Shown one piece after another: positions 53,602-62,623 of a stretch of DNA of 64,000 nucleotides. Position numbers and translations under genes: made by a program. The stretch is from Acidiphilium rubrum (lineage in GTDB: Bacteria > Pseudomonadota > Alphaproteobacteria > Acetobacterales > Acetobacteraceae): NCBI RefSeq assembly GCF_900156265.1, contig NZ_FTNE01000015.1, positions 1-64,000 of the forward strand, in the 5' to 3' direction. The notes under the pieces were generated by a model. That model ran no database searches and was not told the origin of the DNA. It saw only the letters and a list, made by a program, of their open reading frames with translations. Each line of letters begins with the position of its first letter. The first letter of the stretch is position 1.

Positions 53602-55238
53602 TGACCGATATCGCGCCGATCCTGCGCATCATTACCCTCTGGCGCGCCCAGCGGCCGGTGCTCATTATCGGCACGATCGCTGCCCTCGCCTCGCTCGCTG
53701 CCGGAATCGCGCTGATGGCCGGCGCCGGCGACCTGATCGGGGCGGACGCGATCGGGCTCGCGCTGGCGGTTCCCGCATCGCTCGCGGTCATCGGCGTCGC
53801 GCGCGTCGTGCTGCGCTACCTGGAACGGCTGATCACGCATGACGCTACGTTCCGCGCGCTCGCGGCACTCCGCATCTGGTTCTTCGGCAACCTCGCCCGC
53901 AGCGCGGGCGGCGGGCTCGGCTTTCGCAACGCCGGCGATGTCCTGGCGCGGCTGGTCAACGACGTCGAAGCACTCGACGGTATTTTCCTGCGTATCCTGA
54001 TCCCCGCGCTGAGCGCCCTGCTGATCGTGCCGATCCTGCTGGTCGCGATCGGGCGCGAAGATATCGCCGCCGCCATCATCGTGCTCGCCCTGTTCCTGAT
54101 CGCCGCCGTCGCCCTGCCGATCCGCGCGATGGGGCAGGCACGGGCATCCGCCGCAGCCGAAGCCGAAGCCGGCGGCGCCCTGCGCACCGCGACGCTCGAT
54201 GCGCTGGCCGGGCTCCGCGAAATCAAGGTGTTCGGCGCCGAAGGGCGGATGCTGGCGCATGTCCAGTCCCAGGAATCGCGCCTGTTCACCGCCGAACGCA
54301 GCCTCGCCGCCCAAACCGGCGCCATGCAGGCCGCCGCGTTTTTCGCCACCCAGGCCGCCCTGCTCACCGTGCTGCTGATCCACGGCGCCCACCCGGTCGC
54401 CATCGTGATCGCCGCCTTCGTCGTGATCGCGGCGTTCGAAACCGTGGGCTTCATGCCGCGCGCCGGCGTCATCGCCGGCCGCGCCGCCGCCGCCGCCACG
54501 CGCGTGATCGCCGCCGCCGAAACCCCACCCCGCGTCGCCGACCCCGCAACCGCGGCAGCGCTGCCCACCGCCACCAGCCTCACCTTCGATCACATCCGGT
54601 TTCGCTGGACCACCGACGGCCACACCGTGTTCGACGATCTTTCGCTGCAAATCCCGGCCGGCGCGCGCATCGCGGTGCTCGGCCCATCGGGCGCCGGTAA
54701 ATCGACCCTTGCCGCGCTGGCGCTGAAACTCGCCGCCCCCGAGGCCGGTGAAATCCGCCTCGGCGGCACCGATATCGCGCGCCTGCGCGCCCAGGATGTC
54801 CACACCCGCATCACCTGGCTCTCGCAGGCGACCCATTTGTTCGCCGATACCATCCGCAACAATCTGCTGCTGGCCCGCCCCGACGCCGACGAGCCGATGC
54901 TCTGGTCGGCACTCGATGCCGCGTGGATCGGCGACACGGTGCGCGCCCAACCCGACCAACTCGATGCCTGGGTCGGCGAATCCGGCGGTCGGTTCTCAGG
55001 CGGCCAGGGCAGGCGGCTCGCGCTGGCCCGCGCCATATTGAGCCCCGCCCCGATCCTGATCCTCGATGAACCTTGCGCCGGTCTCGACCTCGAGACCGAA
55101 CAGGCGTTCATGAGCACGATCAACGAAACCCTCGCCGGCCGTACCCTGCTGCTGATCACCCACCGCCTGACCGGCGTGGAAAAACTCGACCGCGTTTTCC
55201 GCCTTCAGAACGGCAAACTCACCGCGGCGACGCGCTGA
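53601..55238 (+). CDS. cydC: CydC-type ABC exporter subunit
   Basis: A 545-residue partner of CydD, starting on the last base of the cydD stop (TGATG). ATPase motifs: LGPSGAGKST, FSGGQGRRLALARAIL and ILILDEPCAGLD. The signature loop begins with Phe instead of Leu, a common CydC feature. The two subunits form a heterodimeric exporter in the inner membrane. Confidence 0.87.
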   Translation: MTDIAPILRIITLWRAQRPVLIIGTIAALASLAAGIALMAGAGDLIGADAIGLALAVPASLAVIGVARVVLRYLERLITHDATFRALAALRIWFFGNLARSAGGGLGFRNAGDVLARLVNDVEALDGIFLRILIPALSALLIVPILLVAIGREDIAAAIIVLALFLIAAVALPIRAMGQARASAAAEAEAGGALRTATLDALAGLREIKVFGAEGRMLAHVQSQESRLFTAERSLAAQTGAMQAAAFFATQAALLTVLLIHGAHPVAIVIAAFVVIAAFETVGFMPRAGVIAGRAAAAATRVIAAAETPPRVADPATAAALPTATSLTFDHIRFRWTTDGHTVFDDLSLQIPAGARIAVLGPSGAGKSTLAALALKLAAPEAGEIRLGGTDIARLRAQDVHTRITWLSQATHLFADTIRNNLLLARPDADEPMLWSALDAAWIGDTVRAQPDQLDAWVGESGGRFSGGQGRRLALARAILSPAPILILDEPCAGLDLETEQAFMSTINETLAGRTLLLITHRLTGVEKLDRVFRLQNGKLTAATR

Positions 55239-55247
55239 GGCGAACCG

Positions 55248-55284
55248 GGCTGGGGTGGCGCGCGCACCGCGCACCACCCCAGCC
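55248..55284. terminator. Perfect 11-bp inverted repeat between convergent cydC and S53 peptidase genes
   Basis: GGCTGGGGTGG (55248-55258) and CCACCCCAGCC (55274-55284) flank a 15-base GC-rich loop that itself can pair. It sits 9 bases after cydC and 4 bases beyond the peptidase stop, so it may terminate transcripts from both sides although it lacks a T-run. Confidence 0.65.
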
Positions 55285-55288
55285 GGTC

Positions 55289-56830
55289 TCAGACGACGGG
55301 CGACGTTGCGGCTGATTTGAGTGCCGTGAACAAGGCGGCGCCGCGCATGACGCCGAGGCCGGTGCAGGCGTTCCAGCCGGGTCCCGCGTCATATCCCAGC
55401 GACGTGCCGCTGGGGATGTTGTTGCCGTTGGTGATTTCGCGGAAATCCGCCGCATGGGCGTAGAGGGCCGGGTTGACGAAGCCCAGGCGGCTGCCGCGGG
55501 CCTGGTTGATCAGCGCGAAATAGCCGGCCCAGAGCGGTGCCACGGCGCTGGTGCCGCCGACCGCGAAGGTCTGACCATCGACCGTCACCTGATAGCCGGT
55601 GGCGGGATCGGCGTCACCCGCGACGTCCGGCACACCGCGCCCGGTGCCACCGGTGCTCACATTGGCCGGCAGGGTGACGCCGGATTGGAACGAGGGGATC
55701 GGAAACACGGTGGAAATACCGCCACCACCGCCGCTGGTGCCGCTGTTCCAGACCGATTCGGCGACAATGGCACCACCCGACACGGTGATGCTGGTACCGC
55801 CGCAGCCGACGACATAGGGGCTCGATGCCGGAAAATCGACATGCACGGCGCCGTCGGTCTGGCCATCGGTCGCGAGATTGTCACCCGAGGCGACGGTGAC
55901 GGTGACGCCCGCGCTCGCGGCATCGCGCAGGGCCGAATTCAGCGTATTCAAGCCCTGGGTCGAATAGCCCGATTCCGGCCCGCCCCAGCTGATCGACATG
56001 ACCGATGGTGTATTGGTGGTATCGGTGGCGGCCGCCGTCACCGCATCGGCAAAGCCGGCGTCGGTGTTGGGCGTGAAATACACGGCGAGTTTCGCGCCGG
56101 GCGCGATGGCGCCGGCGACCTGGATGTCGAGCCCGACCTCGCCATCCGCCGAGTTCGCGGTGGTGGGTGCATTGCTTGCGCCATCGACGCTCACGGCCAC
56201 CACGGTCGGCGGGGTCAGCCCCATGGCGCCGAACGACGCTGTGATGTCGCTCTCATGGTAGCCGCCGCCGAGTTCGATGATGGCGATGCACTGACCCGCA
56301 CCGGTTTCATGGGTGGGAATGCCATAAAGCGCACCGATTTGATTGGGCAGATAGGCGGTGGCCGCCGCCTGCGCGGATTTGATCAGGCGCGGCTGCGCCA
56401 CCGGCCTGGTATCGAGCCCGAGCACGGATTCCACGATGCCGGCGATATCCGAACGCAACTGCAGGGCGCCGGTATAGCCGCGAAACCGCGCGCCCTCCGC
56501 GCCGTACCAGTTCAGTTCGACCTTGAAGGCCTCGCCCATCGCTTTCGCGGTGCCGGCCAGCCGCACCAGGCGGCGCCGGGCATCGGCCTCGATCACCGTG
56601 AGCCCATGATCGGCCGCGAATTGCCGGATGATCGCGATGTCCGGATCGTGGCGCTTTGCCCGATCGGCCAGGACGGCTTCATGCGAGGTGAACACGGTCG
56701 CGACCGGATGTGGCTTGACGTAGACGCTCGCTTCCACCCGCTCGTCATCGGCCAGTTTTTCATGGCGATGGGCGTGTTTCGGCGCGTTATGATGACTTTC
56801 GGGGAAGGCGTGGTAGTGCAGGTCGGCCAT
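55289..56830 (-). CDS. S53 family serine-carboxyl peptidase (sedolisin/kumamolisin type)
   Basis: A 513-residue proenzyme. The propeptide (residues about 10-150) is a pro-kumamolisin activation domain. The catalytic triad and oxyanion Asp are visible: Glu231 and Asp235 in GEVGLD, Asp317 in VASGDN, Ser428 in VGGTSAVAP. Sedolisins work at low pH. There is no N-terminal signal peptide; the start MADLHYHAF is His-rich and hydrophilic, as in some kumamolisins, so its export route is unclear. The C-terminal calcium-site region (YDAGPGWNACTGLG) is present. Confidence 0.9.
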   Translation of the reverse strand: MADLHYHAFPESHHNAPKHAHRHEKLADDERVEASVYVKPHPVATVFTSHEAVLADRAKRHDPDIAIIRQFAADHGLTVIEADARRRLVRLAGTAKAMGEAFKVELNWYGAEGARFRGYTGALQLRSDIAGIVESVLGLDTRPVAQPRLIKSAQAAATAYLPNQIGALYGIPTHETGAGQCIAIIELGGGYHESDITASFGAMGLTPPTVVAVSVDGASNAPTTANSADGEVGLDIQVAGAIAPGAKLAVYFTPNTDAGFADAVTAAATDTTNTPSVMSISWGGPESGYSTQGLNTLNSALRDAASAGVTVTVASGDNLATDGQTDGAVHVDFPASSPYVVGCGGTSITVSGGAIVAESVWNSGTSGGGGGISTVFPIPSFQSGVTLPANVSTGGTGRGVPDVAGDADPATGYQVTVDGQTFAVGGTSAVAPLWAGYFALINQARGSRLGFVNPALYAHAADFREITNGNNIPSGTSLGYDAGPGWNACTGLGVMRGAALFTALKSAATSPVV

Positions 56831-56918
56831 GGGTCACTCCTGATTGATGCCCCGACCATGCCGCAGACCACGGTGGGTGGGCAAGCGCAAACCGTTAGTT
56901 GAATCAGAGTTAATGTTT

Positions 56919-57044
56919 CTATAAATAACGACGCATTAGCCGACGCTGGGTGTCCACGAATCCCATCGCAGCGTAAAGTCGATAGGCGCGGTCGTTATGT
57001 TTCTCGACTTCCAGCATCATCACCCGCACGCCGCGCGCGCGGCC
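56919..57044 (-). pseudogene. C-terminal remnant of a GNAT acetyltransferase
   Basis: Reading from about 57044 down to TAG at 56921-56919 gives RARGVRVMMLEVEKHNDRAY, then RLYAAMGFVDTQRRLMRRYL. This is the closing part of a GCN5-type N-acetyltransferase (LEVExxNxxAxxLYxxxGF). The acetyl-CoA-binding part upstream is missing; the next gene (S49 peptidase) ends only 38 bases further on. No start codon in frame precedes it sensibly, so it is a gene fragment. Confidence 0.65.
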
Positions 57045-57082
57045 TCCAGTCTGGTGGCAGCCCCGCTCATCGGCTACGGCGC

Positions 57083-57913
57083 TTATTGCAGGCGGGCACC
57101 CAGGGTCTCCGCCTCGATCGCGTTGAGCAGCGCAGCGCCGGCGTCGCGCCCGAGCAGGCGCATCAGGCTGAACTTCTTTTTCGGGCCGATGAACTCCGGC
57201 TTCGCGCTCTCGCCGGCGCGCTCGTTGATCACGCTGCGCACATCGCCGAACCCATCGATCAGGCCGCGCGATCTCGCCACCTCGCCGAGCATGTAGGAGC
57301 CATCGAAAATATCCGCCTCATGCCCCTCGATCGCGCTGCCGCGCCGGCTGCGGACCCAGGATTTGAACGCGTTGTGGATATCATCGACCAGACCGCGATT
57401 GAACACCGCATCTTCCTCGCGCTCCGGCGAAAACGGGTCGTTGCGCAGCTTGTTCGCCCCCGCGGTGATCACCCGCCGCTCGATGCCGTAGCGCCGGATC
57501 AATTGATGCACGCCGAAGCCACCGCCGATCACCCCGATCGAGCCGACGATGCTCATTTTATTGGCGAGAATCTCATCGGCCGCGCAGGCGATCCAGTAGC
57601 CGCCGGAAGCGCCGACATCCCCGATGATCGCCACCACCCGCACGCCGGTTTCGGCGGCCTTGCGGCGAATGAACTGGCCGATCAGGTCCGATTGCACCGG
57701 CGAGCCGCCGGGGCTCTCAATCGCCAGGATCAGCAGTTTCTCGCCCGATTTCGCCCGGTCGAACCCGCGCGTCAGCGGGGCGGCAAACCGGTCGAGGTTG
57801 ATCGCGCCCTCGCGCGCGGCAATGATGCCGGACATGCGGATAACCGGCACAAGGCGCGGCGACCACGGCAGCCGCGCGGGCAGTTTTTTACGCAGATCGG
57901 CCAACGCCATCAT
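57083..57913 (-). CDS. S49 family signal-peptide-peptidase-like protease
   Basis: A 276-residue SppA/SohB-type protease. The region ILAIESPGGSPVQSDLIGQF and the catalytic-Ser motif VGASGGYWIACAADEI (about residue 107) are intact, with IVGSIGVIGGGFGVHQL following. No N-terminal transmembrane helix is present, so it would be cytoplasmic or peripheral. The start is one of two adjacent ATGs at 57913 or 57910, 10 bases after the DUF1489 stop. Confidence 0.85.
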   Translation of the reverse strand: MMALADLRKKLPARLPWSPRLVPVIRMSGIIAAREGAINLDRFAAPLTRGFDRAKSGEKLLILAIESPGGSPVQSDLIGQFIRRKAAETGVRVVAIIGDVGASGGYWIACAADEILANKMSIVGSIGVIGGGFGVHQLIRRYGIERRVITAGANKLRNDPFSPEREEDAVFNRGLVDDIHNAFKSWVRSRRGSAIEGHEADIFDGSYMLGEVARSRGLIDGFGDVRSVINERAGESAKPEFIGPKKKFSLMRLLGRDAGAALLNAIEAETLGARLQ

Positions 57914-57923
57914 ATGAGTTCCA

Positions 57924-58346
57924 TCATGGCAGCAGCGCCAGAGCGCGCAGGCTGCGCTGCAATTCCGGCGGCAGCTCGTCGCTGATCCGGGCCTGATCGT
58001 CTGAAATATCCATCGGTGCATCCTCCGGGGTCAGATACCGCCACCCCTGAAACGGCCGCATCGGCCGTGCCGCGACCCGCACCAGAGATGGGTCGAGCAC
58101 CAGACCGGCGCAACGCAACCCGTCGTCCCACACATCCTCGACCACGTCGAGCACGCGCTGGCGCACCAGGATGGCACCGGTGATCACCCAATAGATCGAG
58201 CCGCCTTCGCGCAGTTCATCGGCGCGCTTGGGAAAACTGCGCGTCTGGTGGCGCAGCGGCGGGTCGGCCAGCGCGCGGCGGCGCTGGATATCGGCCAGAT
58301 GGCCGATATCCTTCACGCCGACCGCGAGCTTGAGCAGATGGATCAC
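57924..58346 (-). CDS. DUF1489 family protein
   Basis: A 140-residue alphaproteobacterial protein. It starts with GTG at 58346 (MIHLLKLAVGVKDIGHLADI), overlapping the stop of the large-subunit gene as GTGA. The family pattern continues with GSIYWVITGAILVRQRVLDV and RPFQGWRYLTPEDAP. Function is unknown. It is translated between the CoxL-like gene and the S49 protease gene. Confidence 0.85.
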   Translation of the reverse strand: MIHLLKLAVGVKDIGHLADIQRRRALADPPLRHQTRSFPKRADELREGGSIYWVITGAILVRQRVLDVVEDVWDDGLRCAGLVLDPSLVRVAARPMRPFQGWRYLTPEDAPMDISDDQARISDELPPELQRSLRALALLP

Positions 58347-60652
58347 GCGGCGCGGCGGCCCTGCGCGATCGCTTCCCACACGCGCTCCGGGGTCGCCGGC
58401 ATGTCGATGCTGCGGACACCGTCATCGGCCAGAGCGTCGATCACCGCATTGATCAGCGCCGGCGGCGAACCGACGGCACCCGCCTCACCCGCGCCTTTCA
58501 CGCCCAGAGGGTTCGAAGCGCACGGAATTTCGACGAATTCGACCTCGATATCCGGCAGATCATCCGCGCGCGGCAGCGCATAGTCCATCATGCTGCCGGA
58601 AATCAGCTGGCCGGTCTCGTCATCATAGGCAGTGTTTTCGAGCAGCGCCTGGCCCATGCCCTGCGCCACGCCGCCATGCACCTGCCCGCGCACGATCATC
58701 GGGTTCACGATCGTGCCGACATCGTCGCACACCAGATAGCGCACCACCGAGACTACACCGGTCTCCGGATCGATCTCGACTTCGGCGATATGGCAGCCGT
58801 TCGGGAAGGTGTGCTTGTCGATCTTGGCGATCTCGGCGGTGTCGAGCGGGTTACCGCCCTCGGCGTGCAGCGTTTCGGCGAGCGAGACGATGTCGATCGA
58901 GCGATCCGTGCCGACGATGGTAAACTTACCCTCTTCGAACACGATATCGGCCATCGCGGCCTCCAGATGATCGGCGGCGGCCTTGCGGCCCTTCTCGATG
59001 ATGCTGGTGGTGGTCAGTGCGATCGCCTGCCCCTCCGAATACAGGCTGCGCGCACCGCCGGTGCCGCCGCCCTGCGGAATGGTGTCGGTATCGCCCTGGC
59101 GCACGCGGATGCGGTCCGGATCGATGCCGAGCCGGTCGCCGACCAGCTGCACATAGGCCGTTTCATGCCCCTGACCGGTCGACTGGGTGCCGACGAAGAC
59201 ATCCACGAAGCCATCGCGGGTGAAGCGAATTTCCGCCCGCTCCTCCGGCGCGCCGCCGGTCGCCTCGAGGTAATAGGCCATGCCGATGCCGCGCCGCTTG
59301 CCGGCCGCGACCGATTTCGCCCGCCGCGTCGCGAAGCCTTCCCAATCCATGATGTCGAGCGCGCGCTCCAGCACCTGATGGAAGTCACCCGAATCATAGG
59401 GCTGGTTCATCGCCGAACGATAGGGCATGGCGCTCGCCGGCACGAAATTCAGCCGGCGCAGCTGTGCGCGGTCCATGCCGAGTTCACGCGCCGCCGCGTC
59501 GATCAGCCGTTCGACCAGGTAATTGCTCTCCGGCCGCCCGGCGCCGCGATAGGCATCGACCGGCACGGTATTGGTGAACACGCCCAGCACCTGCGCATGG
59601 ATCGCCTGGAAACCATAAACCCCGGCCAGCACCTTGGTGCCCGCCATGGTCGGGATGAACGGGCCGAAATTCGACAGATACGCGCCCATATTGGCGATGT
59701 TGCGCACTTTCATCGCGAGGAAACGATGATCGGCGTCGATCGCCAGCTCCGCCTCGGCCACATTGTCGCGGCCATGCGTATCCGACAGGAACGCCTCACC
59801 GCGCTCGGAATTCCATTTCACGGCGCGGCCCAGCTTGCGCGCGGCGTAGCAGACCATGACATGCTCGGGGTAGACGAACAGCTTCATCCCGAAGCCGCCG
59901 CCGACATCCGGCGTGATCACCCGGAACCGGTCCGGCTCGACCTTGAACACTGCCTGCGCGAGGCAGCCCTTCACCATCCAGCCACCCTGGGTGTTGGTGG
60001 TCAGCGTCCAGCGGTCATCCTCGAAACTGGCGCGGGCGGCGCGCGGCTCCATCGAATTGACCACGATGCGGTTGTTCACCACGCGCAGCTTTGTGACATG
60101 CGCGGCCTTGGCGAACAGCGCATCGACCGCCGCAGCGTCGCCCACCGCCCAGTCAAACACCTGGTTATGCGGCGCATCGTCCCACACCTGTGCAACACCG
60201 GCGTCCATCGCGGTCGCCAGATTGGTGACCGATTGCTTCATGTCGTAGGTGATATCAACGGCTTCGGCCGCATCGCGCGCCGCCTGCGCGGTTTCCGCAA
60301 CGACGAAGGCCACCGCCTCACCCACATGGCGCACGGCGTCGCCAGCCAATACCGGCCGGTCGGCCTGCGCGCGCGGCGAGCCGTCCTGATTCTTGATCGG
60401 CACCATGCACGGAATGGCGCCAATGCCGTCGGCCGCCAGATCGGCGCCGGTGAACACACCGACCACGCCGGGCATCGCGCGCGCCGCCGCAACATCGATC
60501 GCCGTGATCGTCGCCGCCGCATGGGGCGAGCGGACCACCTGCACGATCAGCGCGCCATCGGCCGGCACGTCATCGGTATATTGCCCTGCACCCCGCAGCA
60601 GCCGTGAATCCTCGACCCGCTTGACCGGTTGCGCCACGCCAAATTTCACCAT
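58343..60652 (-). CDS. Form II CoxL-like molybdenum hydroxylase large subunit (orphan)
   Basis: A 769-residue member of the xanthine oxidase/CO dehydrogenase large-subunit family. The active-site loop reads AYRGAGR (367-373), the form II type rather than the AYRCSFR of true CO dehydrogenase. The catalytic Glu723 lies in KGAGEAG, and the cofactor motif PDVGGGFGMK is at 248-257. Start ATG 60652 (MVKFGVAQPV) is preferred to GTG 60691. The medium (FAD) and small (2Fe-2S) subunit genes expected beside it are absent. It could oxidise aldehydes, aromatic or purine substrates, and would need the maturation proteins encoded at 9.7-15.1 kb. Confidence 0.87.
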   Translation of the reverse strand: MVKFGVAQPVKRVEDSRLLRGAGQYTDDVPADGALIVQVVRSPHAAATITAIDVAAARAMPGVVGVFTGADLAADGIGAIPCMVPIKNQDGSPRAQADRPVLAGDAVRHVGEAVAFVVAETAQAARDAAEAVDITYDMKQSVTNLATAMDAGVAQVWDDAPHNQVFDWAVGDAAAVDALFAKAAHVTKLRVVNNRIVVNSMEPRAARASFEDDRWTLTTNTQGGWMVKGCLAQAVFKVEPDRFRVITPDVGGGFGMKLFVYPEHVMVCYAARKLGRAVKWNSERGEAFLSDTHGRDNVAEAELAIDADHRFLAMKVRNIANMGAYLSNFGPFIPTMAGTKVLAGVYGFQAIHAQVLGVFTNTVPVDAYRGAGRPESNYLVERLIDAAARELGMDRAQLRRLNFVPASAMPYRSAMNQPYDSGDFHQVLERALDIMDWEGFATRRAKSVAAGKRRGIGMAYYLEATGGAPEERAEIRFTRDGFVDVFVGTQSTGQGHETAYVQLVGDRLGIDPDRIRVRQGDTDTIPQGGGTGGARSLYSEGQAIALTTTSIIEKGRKAAADHLEAAMADIVFEEGKFTIVGTDRSIDIVSLAETLHAEGGNPLDTAEIAKIDKHTFPNGCHIAEVEIDPETGVVSVVRYLVCDDVGTIVNPMIVRGQVHGGVAQGMGQALLENTAYDDETGQLISGSMMDYALPRADDLPDIEVEFVEIPCASNPLGVKGAGEAGAVGSPPALINAVIDALADDGVRSIDMPATPERVWEAIAQGRRAA

Positions 60653-60790
60653 GATCAGGACCCCGTTTCTTGTTGATGCTCGAATTGCCACCGCACGGTA
60701 TGGCGCGGCGCTGCTTCTTGCAGGATATGACGCGGTCGCAAAAATACAATAGACCGGTGCGACCGTGGTTCCGCCTCAGGAGATACCCGC

Positions 60791-61468
60791 ATGCTGATCA
60801 ATGCCGACCTCACGCGTCAAGCCATCGTCGACTCGACGGCGCTGGATTGGGTCGCATCGCCCATCGCCGGCGTCGAACGGCGGATGCTGGAGCGCGACGG
60901 CGTGGAAGTCGCGCGCGCCACCTCGCTGGTGCGCTACGCCCCCGGCTCGGCGTTCAGCCCGCACCGCCATGATGCGGGCGAGGAGTTTTTGGTGCTCGAT
61001 GGGGTGTTTTCCGATGAAACCGGCGATTTTCCGCGCCACTGGTACATCCGCAACCCGCCCGGCTCGCGCCACACGCCGGCCAGCGCCCCCGGCGCGGTGA
61101 TTTTGGTCAAGCTGCGCCAGATGCCTGACGCAGAAACCGAAACCGTCCGGCTCGACACCGCCGATCCCGCGCTCTGGCATCAGGCCGCGGATGGCAGCCG
61201 CGTCGCCTCGCTGTTCGCCGCACCCTGGGAACAGGTCGATCTGCTGCGCTGGCCCGCCGGCCACCACACGCCGGCGCACAGCTACACCGGCGGTCTCGAA
61301 TTATTCATCATCGAAGGCTATATCACGATCGACGGCAGCACCCATAGGGAAGGCACCTGGCTGCGCTTCCCGGCCGGCAGCACGCTGGCGCTGGCCAGCG
61401 CCAACGGTGCCCTGATCTATCGCAAGACCGGCCACCTGCCGCCGCCACCAGCCGCGGCCGCGCCATGA
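60791..61468 (+). CDS. ChrR-like double-cupin protein
   Basis: A 225-residue protein with two cupin-type domains. Domain 1 has SPHRHDAGEEFLVLDGVFSDE and NPPGSRHTP; domain 2 has PAGHHTPAHSYTGGLELFII and GTWLRFPAGS. This matches the cupin part of ChrR anti-sigma factors and related quercetinase-like proteins, but the zinc-binding anti-sigma domain is missing. It is divergent from the CoxL-like gene and just before the flavoprotein gene. Confidence 0.8.
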   Translation: MLINADLTRQAIVDSTALDWVASPIAGVERRMLERDGVEVARATSLVRYAPGSAFSPHRHDAGEEFLVLDGVFSDETGDFPRHWYIRNPPGSRHTPASAPGAVILVKLRQMPDAETETVRLDTADPALWHQAADGSRVASLFAAPWEQVDLLRWPAGHHTPAHSYTGGLELFIIEGYITIDGSTHREGTWLRFPAGSTLALASANGALIYRKTGHLPPPPAAAAP

Positions 61469-61474
61469 CCCACC

Positions 61475-62581
61475 ATGCATGATCTGATCATCGTCGGCGC
61501 CGGTCTCGCCGGACTCACACTCGCGCGCCACATGGCGTCTGCCGGTGCCGACATCCTGGTGCTGGAAGCGCGCGCGCGGATCGGCGGCCGCGTGCTCAGT
61601 CATATCACCCCGCACGGCACCTACGACCTCGGCCCCGCCTGGATCTGGCCCGCGATGCAACCATCGATCGCCGCCGCCATCACCACAGCAGGTCTCGCCA
61701 TCGATGCGCAGGATGATCGCGGCGGCTTCCTGTTCCAGGACCGCACCGGCGCCGTGCAACGCCTGCCCCATGGCTTCGAGCAGGACCCGCCCAGCATGCG
61801 CATCGCCGGCGGCATCGGCGCGCTGGTCCGCCATACCGCCAACGCCCTGCCGCCCGGCACCATCAGGCTCGGCCACACAATCACCGCCCTCACCGCCACG
61901 CCGGGCGGCGTCACGCTCGACTGCATGACCGAAGCCGGACCCGCCCGGTTCAGCGCCGCCCGCATCGCGCTCGCCATGCCGCCCCGCCTGATCGCCGCAC
62001 TCGGTTTCACCCCCGCCCTGCCCGCCGCCACCCGCCAACACCTCGCCGGCATACCGACCTGGATGGCCGGCCACGCCAAGGCGCTCGCCCTTTACGACGA
62101 TGCGTTCTGGCGCCGAACCGGCCTCTCCGGCGCCGCGATCAGCCATGTCGGCCCGCTCGCCGAACTGCACGACGCGAGCCTGCCCGGCGTGACCGACGAA
62201 GCCGCGATCTTCGGGTTTTTCGCTTGGCCCGCCACCATGCGCGCCAACCGCCGGGCCCAATTGCCGGCATTGGTGACAGCGCAACTCGCCACTCTCTTCG
62301 GCCCCGCGGCCGCCACGCCGCGCCACCTCATCATCCAGGACTGGGCCGAGGAGACTTTCACCGCAACCCAGTCCGACCACACCGGCCCGGCCCAACACCC
62401 ACACTACGCCCCCACGCCACTGCCCGCGCCCTGGCACAACATCGCCCTGCCCTGCGGGTCTGAGAGTGCGCCCGATTTCGGCGGCTATCTCGAAGGCGCG
62501 TTGGTCGCCGCTGCGGCGGTGGCGGACCGGTTTGTACCGGGTGCGTCTGGGCAAGTTCAGGCAAGCGCTTCTTTTTTGTAA
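61475..62581 (+). CDS. Flavin amine-oxidase-like protein
   Basis: A 368-residue FAD protein: DLIIVGAGLAGLTLARHMASAGADILVLEAR at the start (dinucleotide-binding fold), GGRVLSHITPHGTYDLGPAWI, and a C-terminal FAD contact (GGYLEGALVAAAAVADRF). It starts 7 bases after the cupin gene, so they are probably co-expressed. The last residues (QASASFL) and the stop are read from the left arm of repeat copy 3. It is shorter than typical amine oxidases (~430-450). Substrate unknown. Confidence 0.82.
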   Translation: MHDLIIVGAGLAGLTLARHMASAGADILVLEARARIGGRVLSHITPHGTYDLGPAWIWPAMQPSIAAAITTAGLAIDAQDDRGGFLFQDRTGAVQRLPHGFEQDPPSMRIAGGIGALVRHTANALPPGTIRLGHTITALTATPGGVTLDCMTEAGPARFSAARIALAMPPRLIAALGFTPALPAATRQHLAGIPTWMAGHAKALALYDDAFWRRTGLSGAAISHVGPLAELHDASLPGVTDEAAIFGFFAWPATMRANRRAQLPALVTAQLATLFGPAAATPRHLIIQDWAEETFTATQSDHTGPAQHPHYAPTPLPAPWHNIALPCGSESAPDFGGYLEGALVAAAAVADRFVPGASGQVQASASFL

Positions 62582-62612
62582 AAAAGAAGCAAAAAACTTT
62601 TTTTATCTGGGC
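62568..62612. repeat. Palindromic repeat, half copy 3
   Basis: CTTCTTTTTTGTAAAAAAGAAG (62568-62589) followed by CAAAAAACTTTTTTTATCTGGGC. It matches one arm and the beginning of the core of copies 1 and 2; the right half is replaced by the 3' end of corA. The TAA stop of the flavoprotein lies in it. Confidence 0.8.
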
Positions 62613-62623
62613 TTCTGGCGGCG

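Noticed and set aside
52018-54959. Long open frames on the minus strand opposite cydDC
   Set aside because: They mirror cydD and cydC and carry no recognisable motif.
58676-60607. Open frame of 643 codons on the plus strand
   Set aside because: It is the exact antisense of the CoxL-like gene, rich in His and Arg with no family pattern; a typical shadow in GC-rich DNA.
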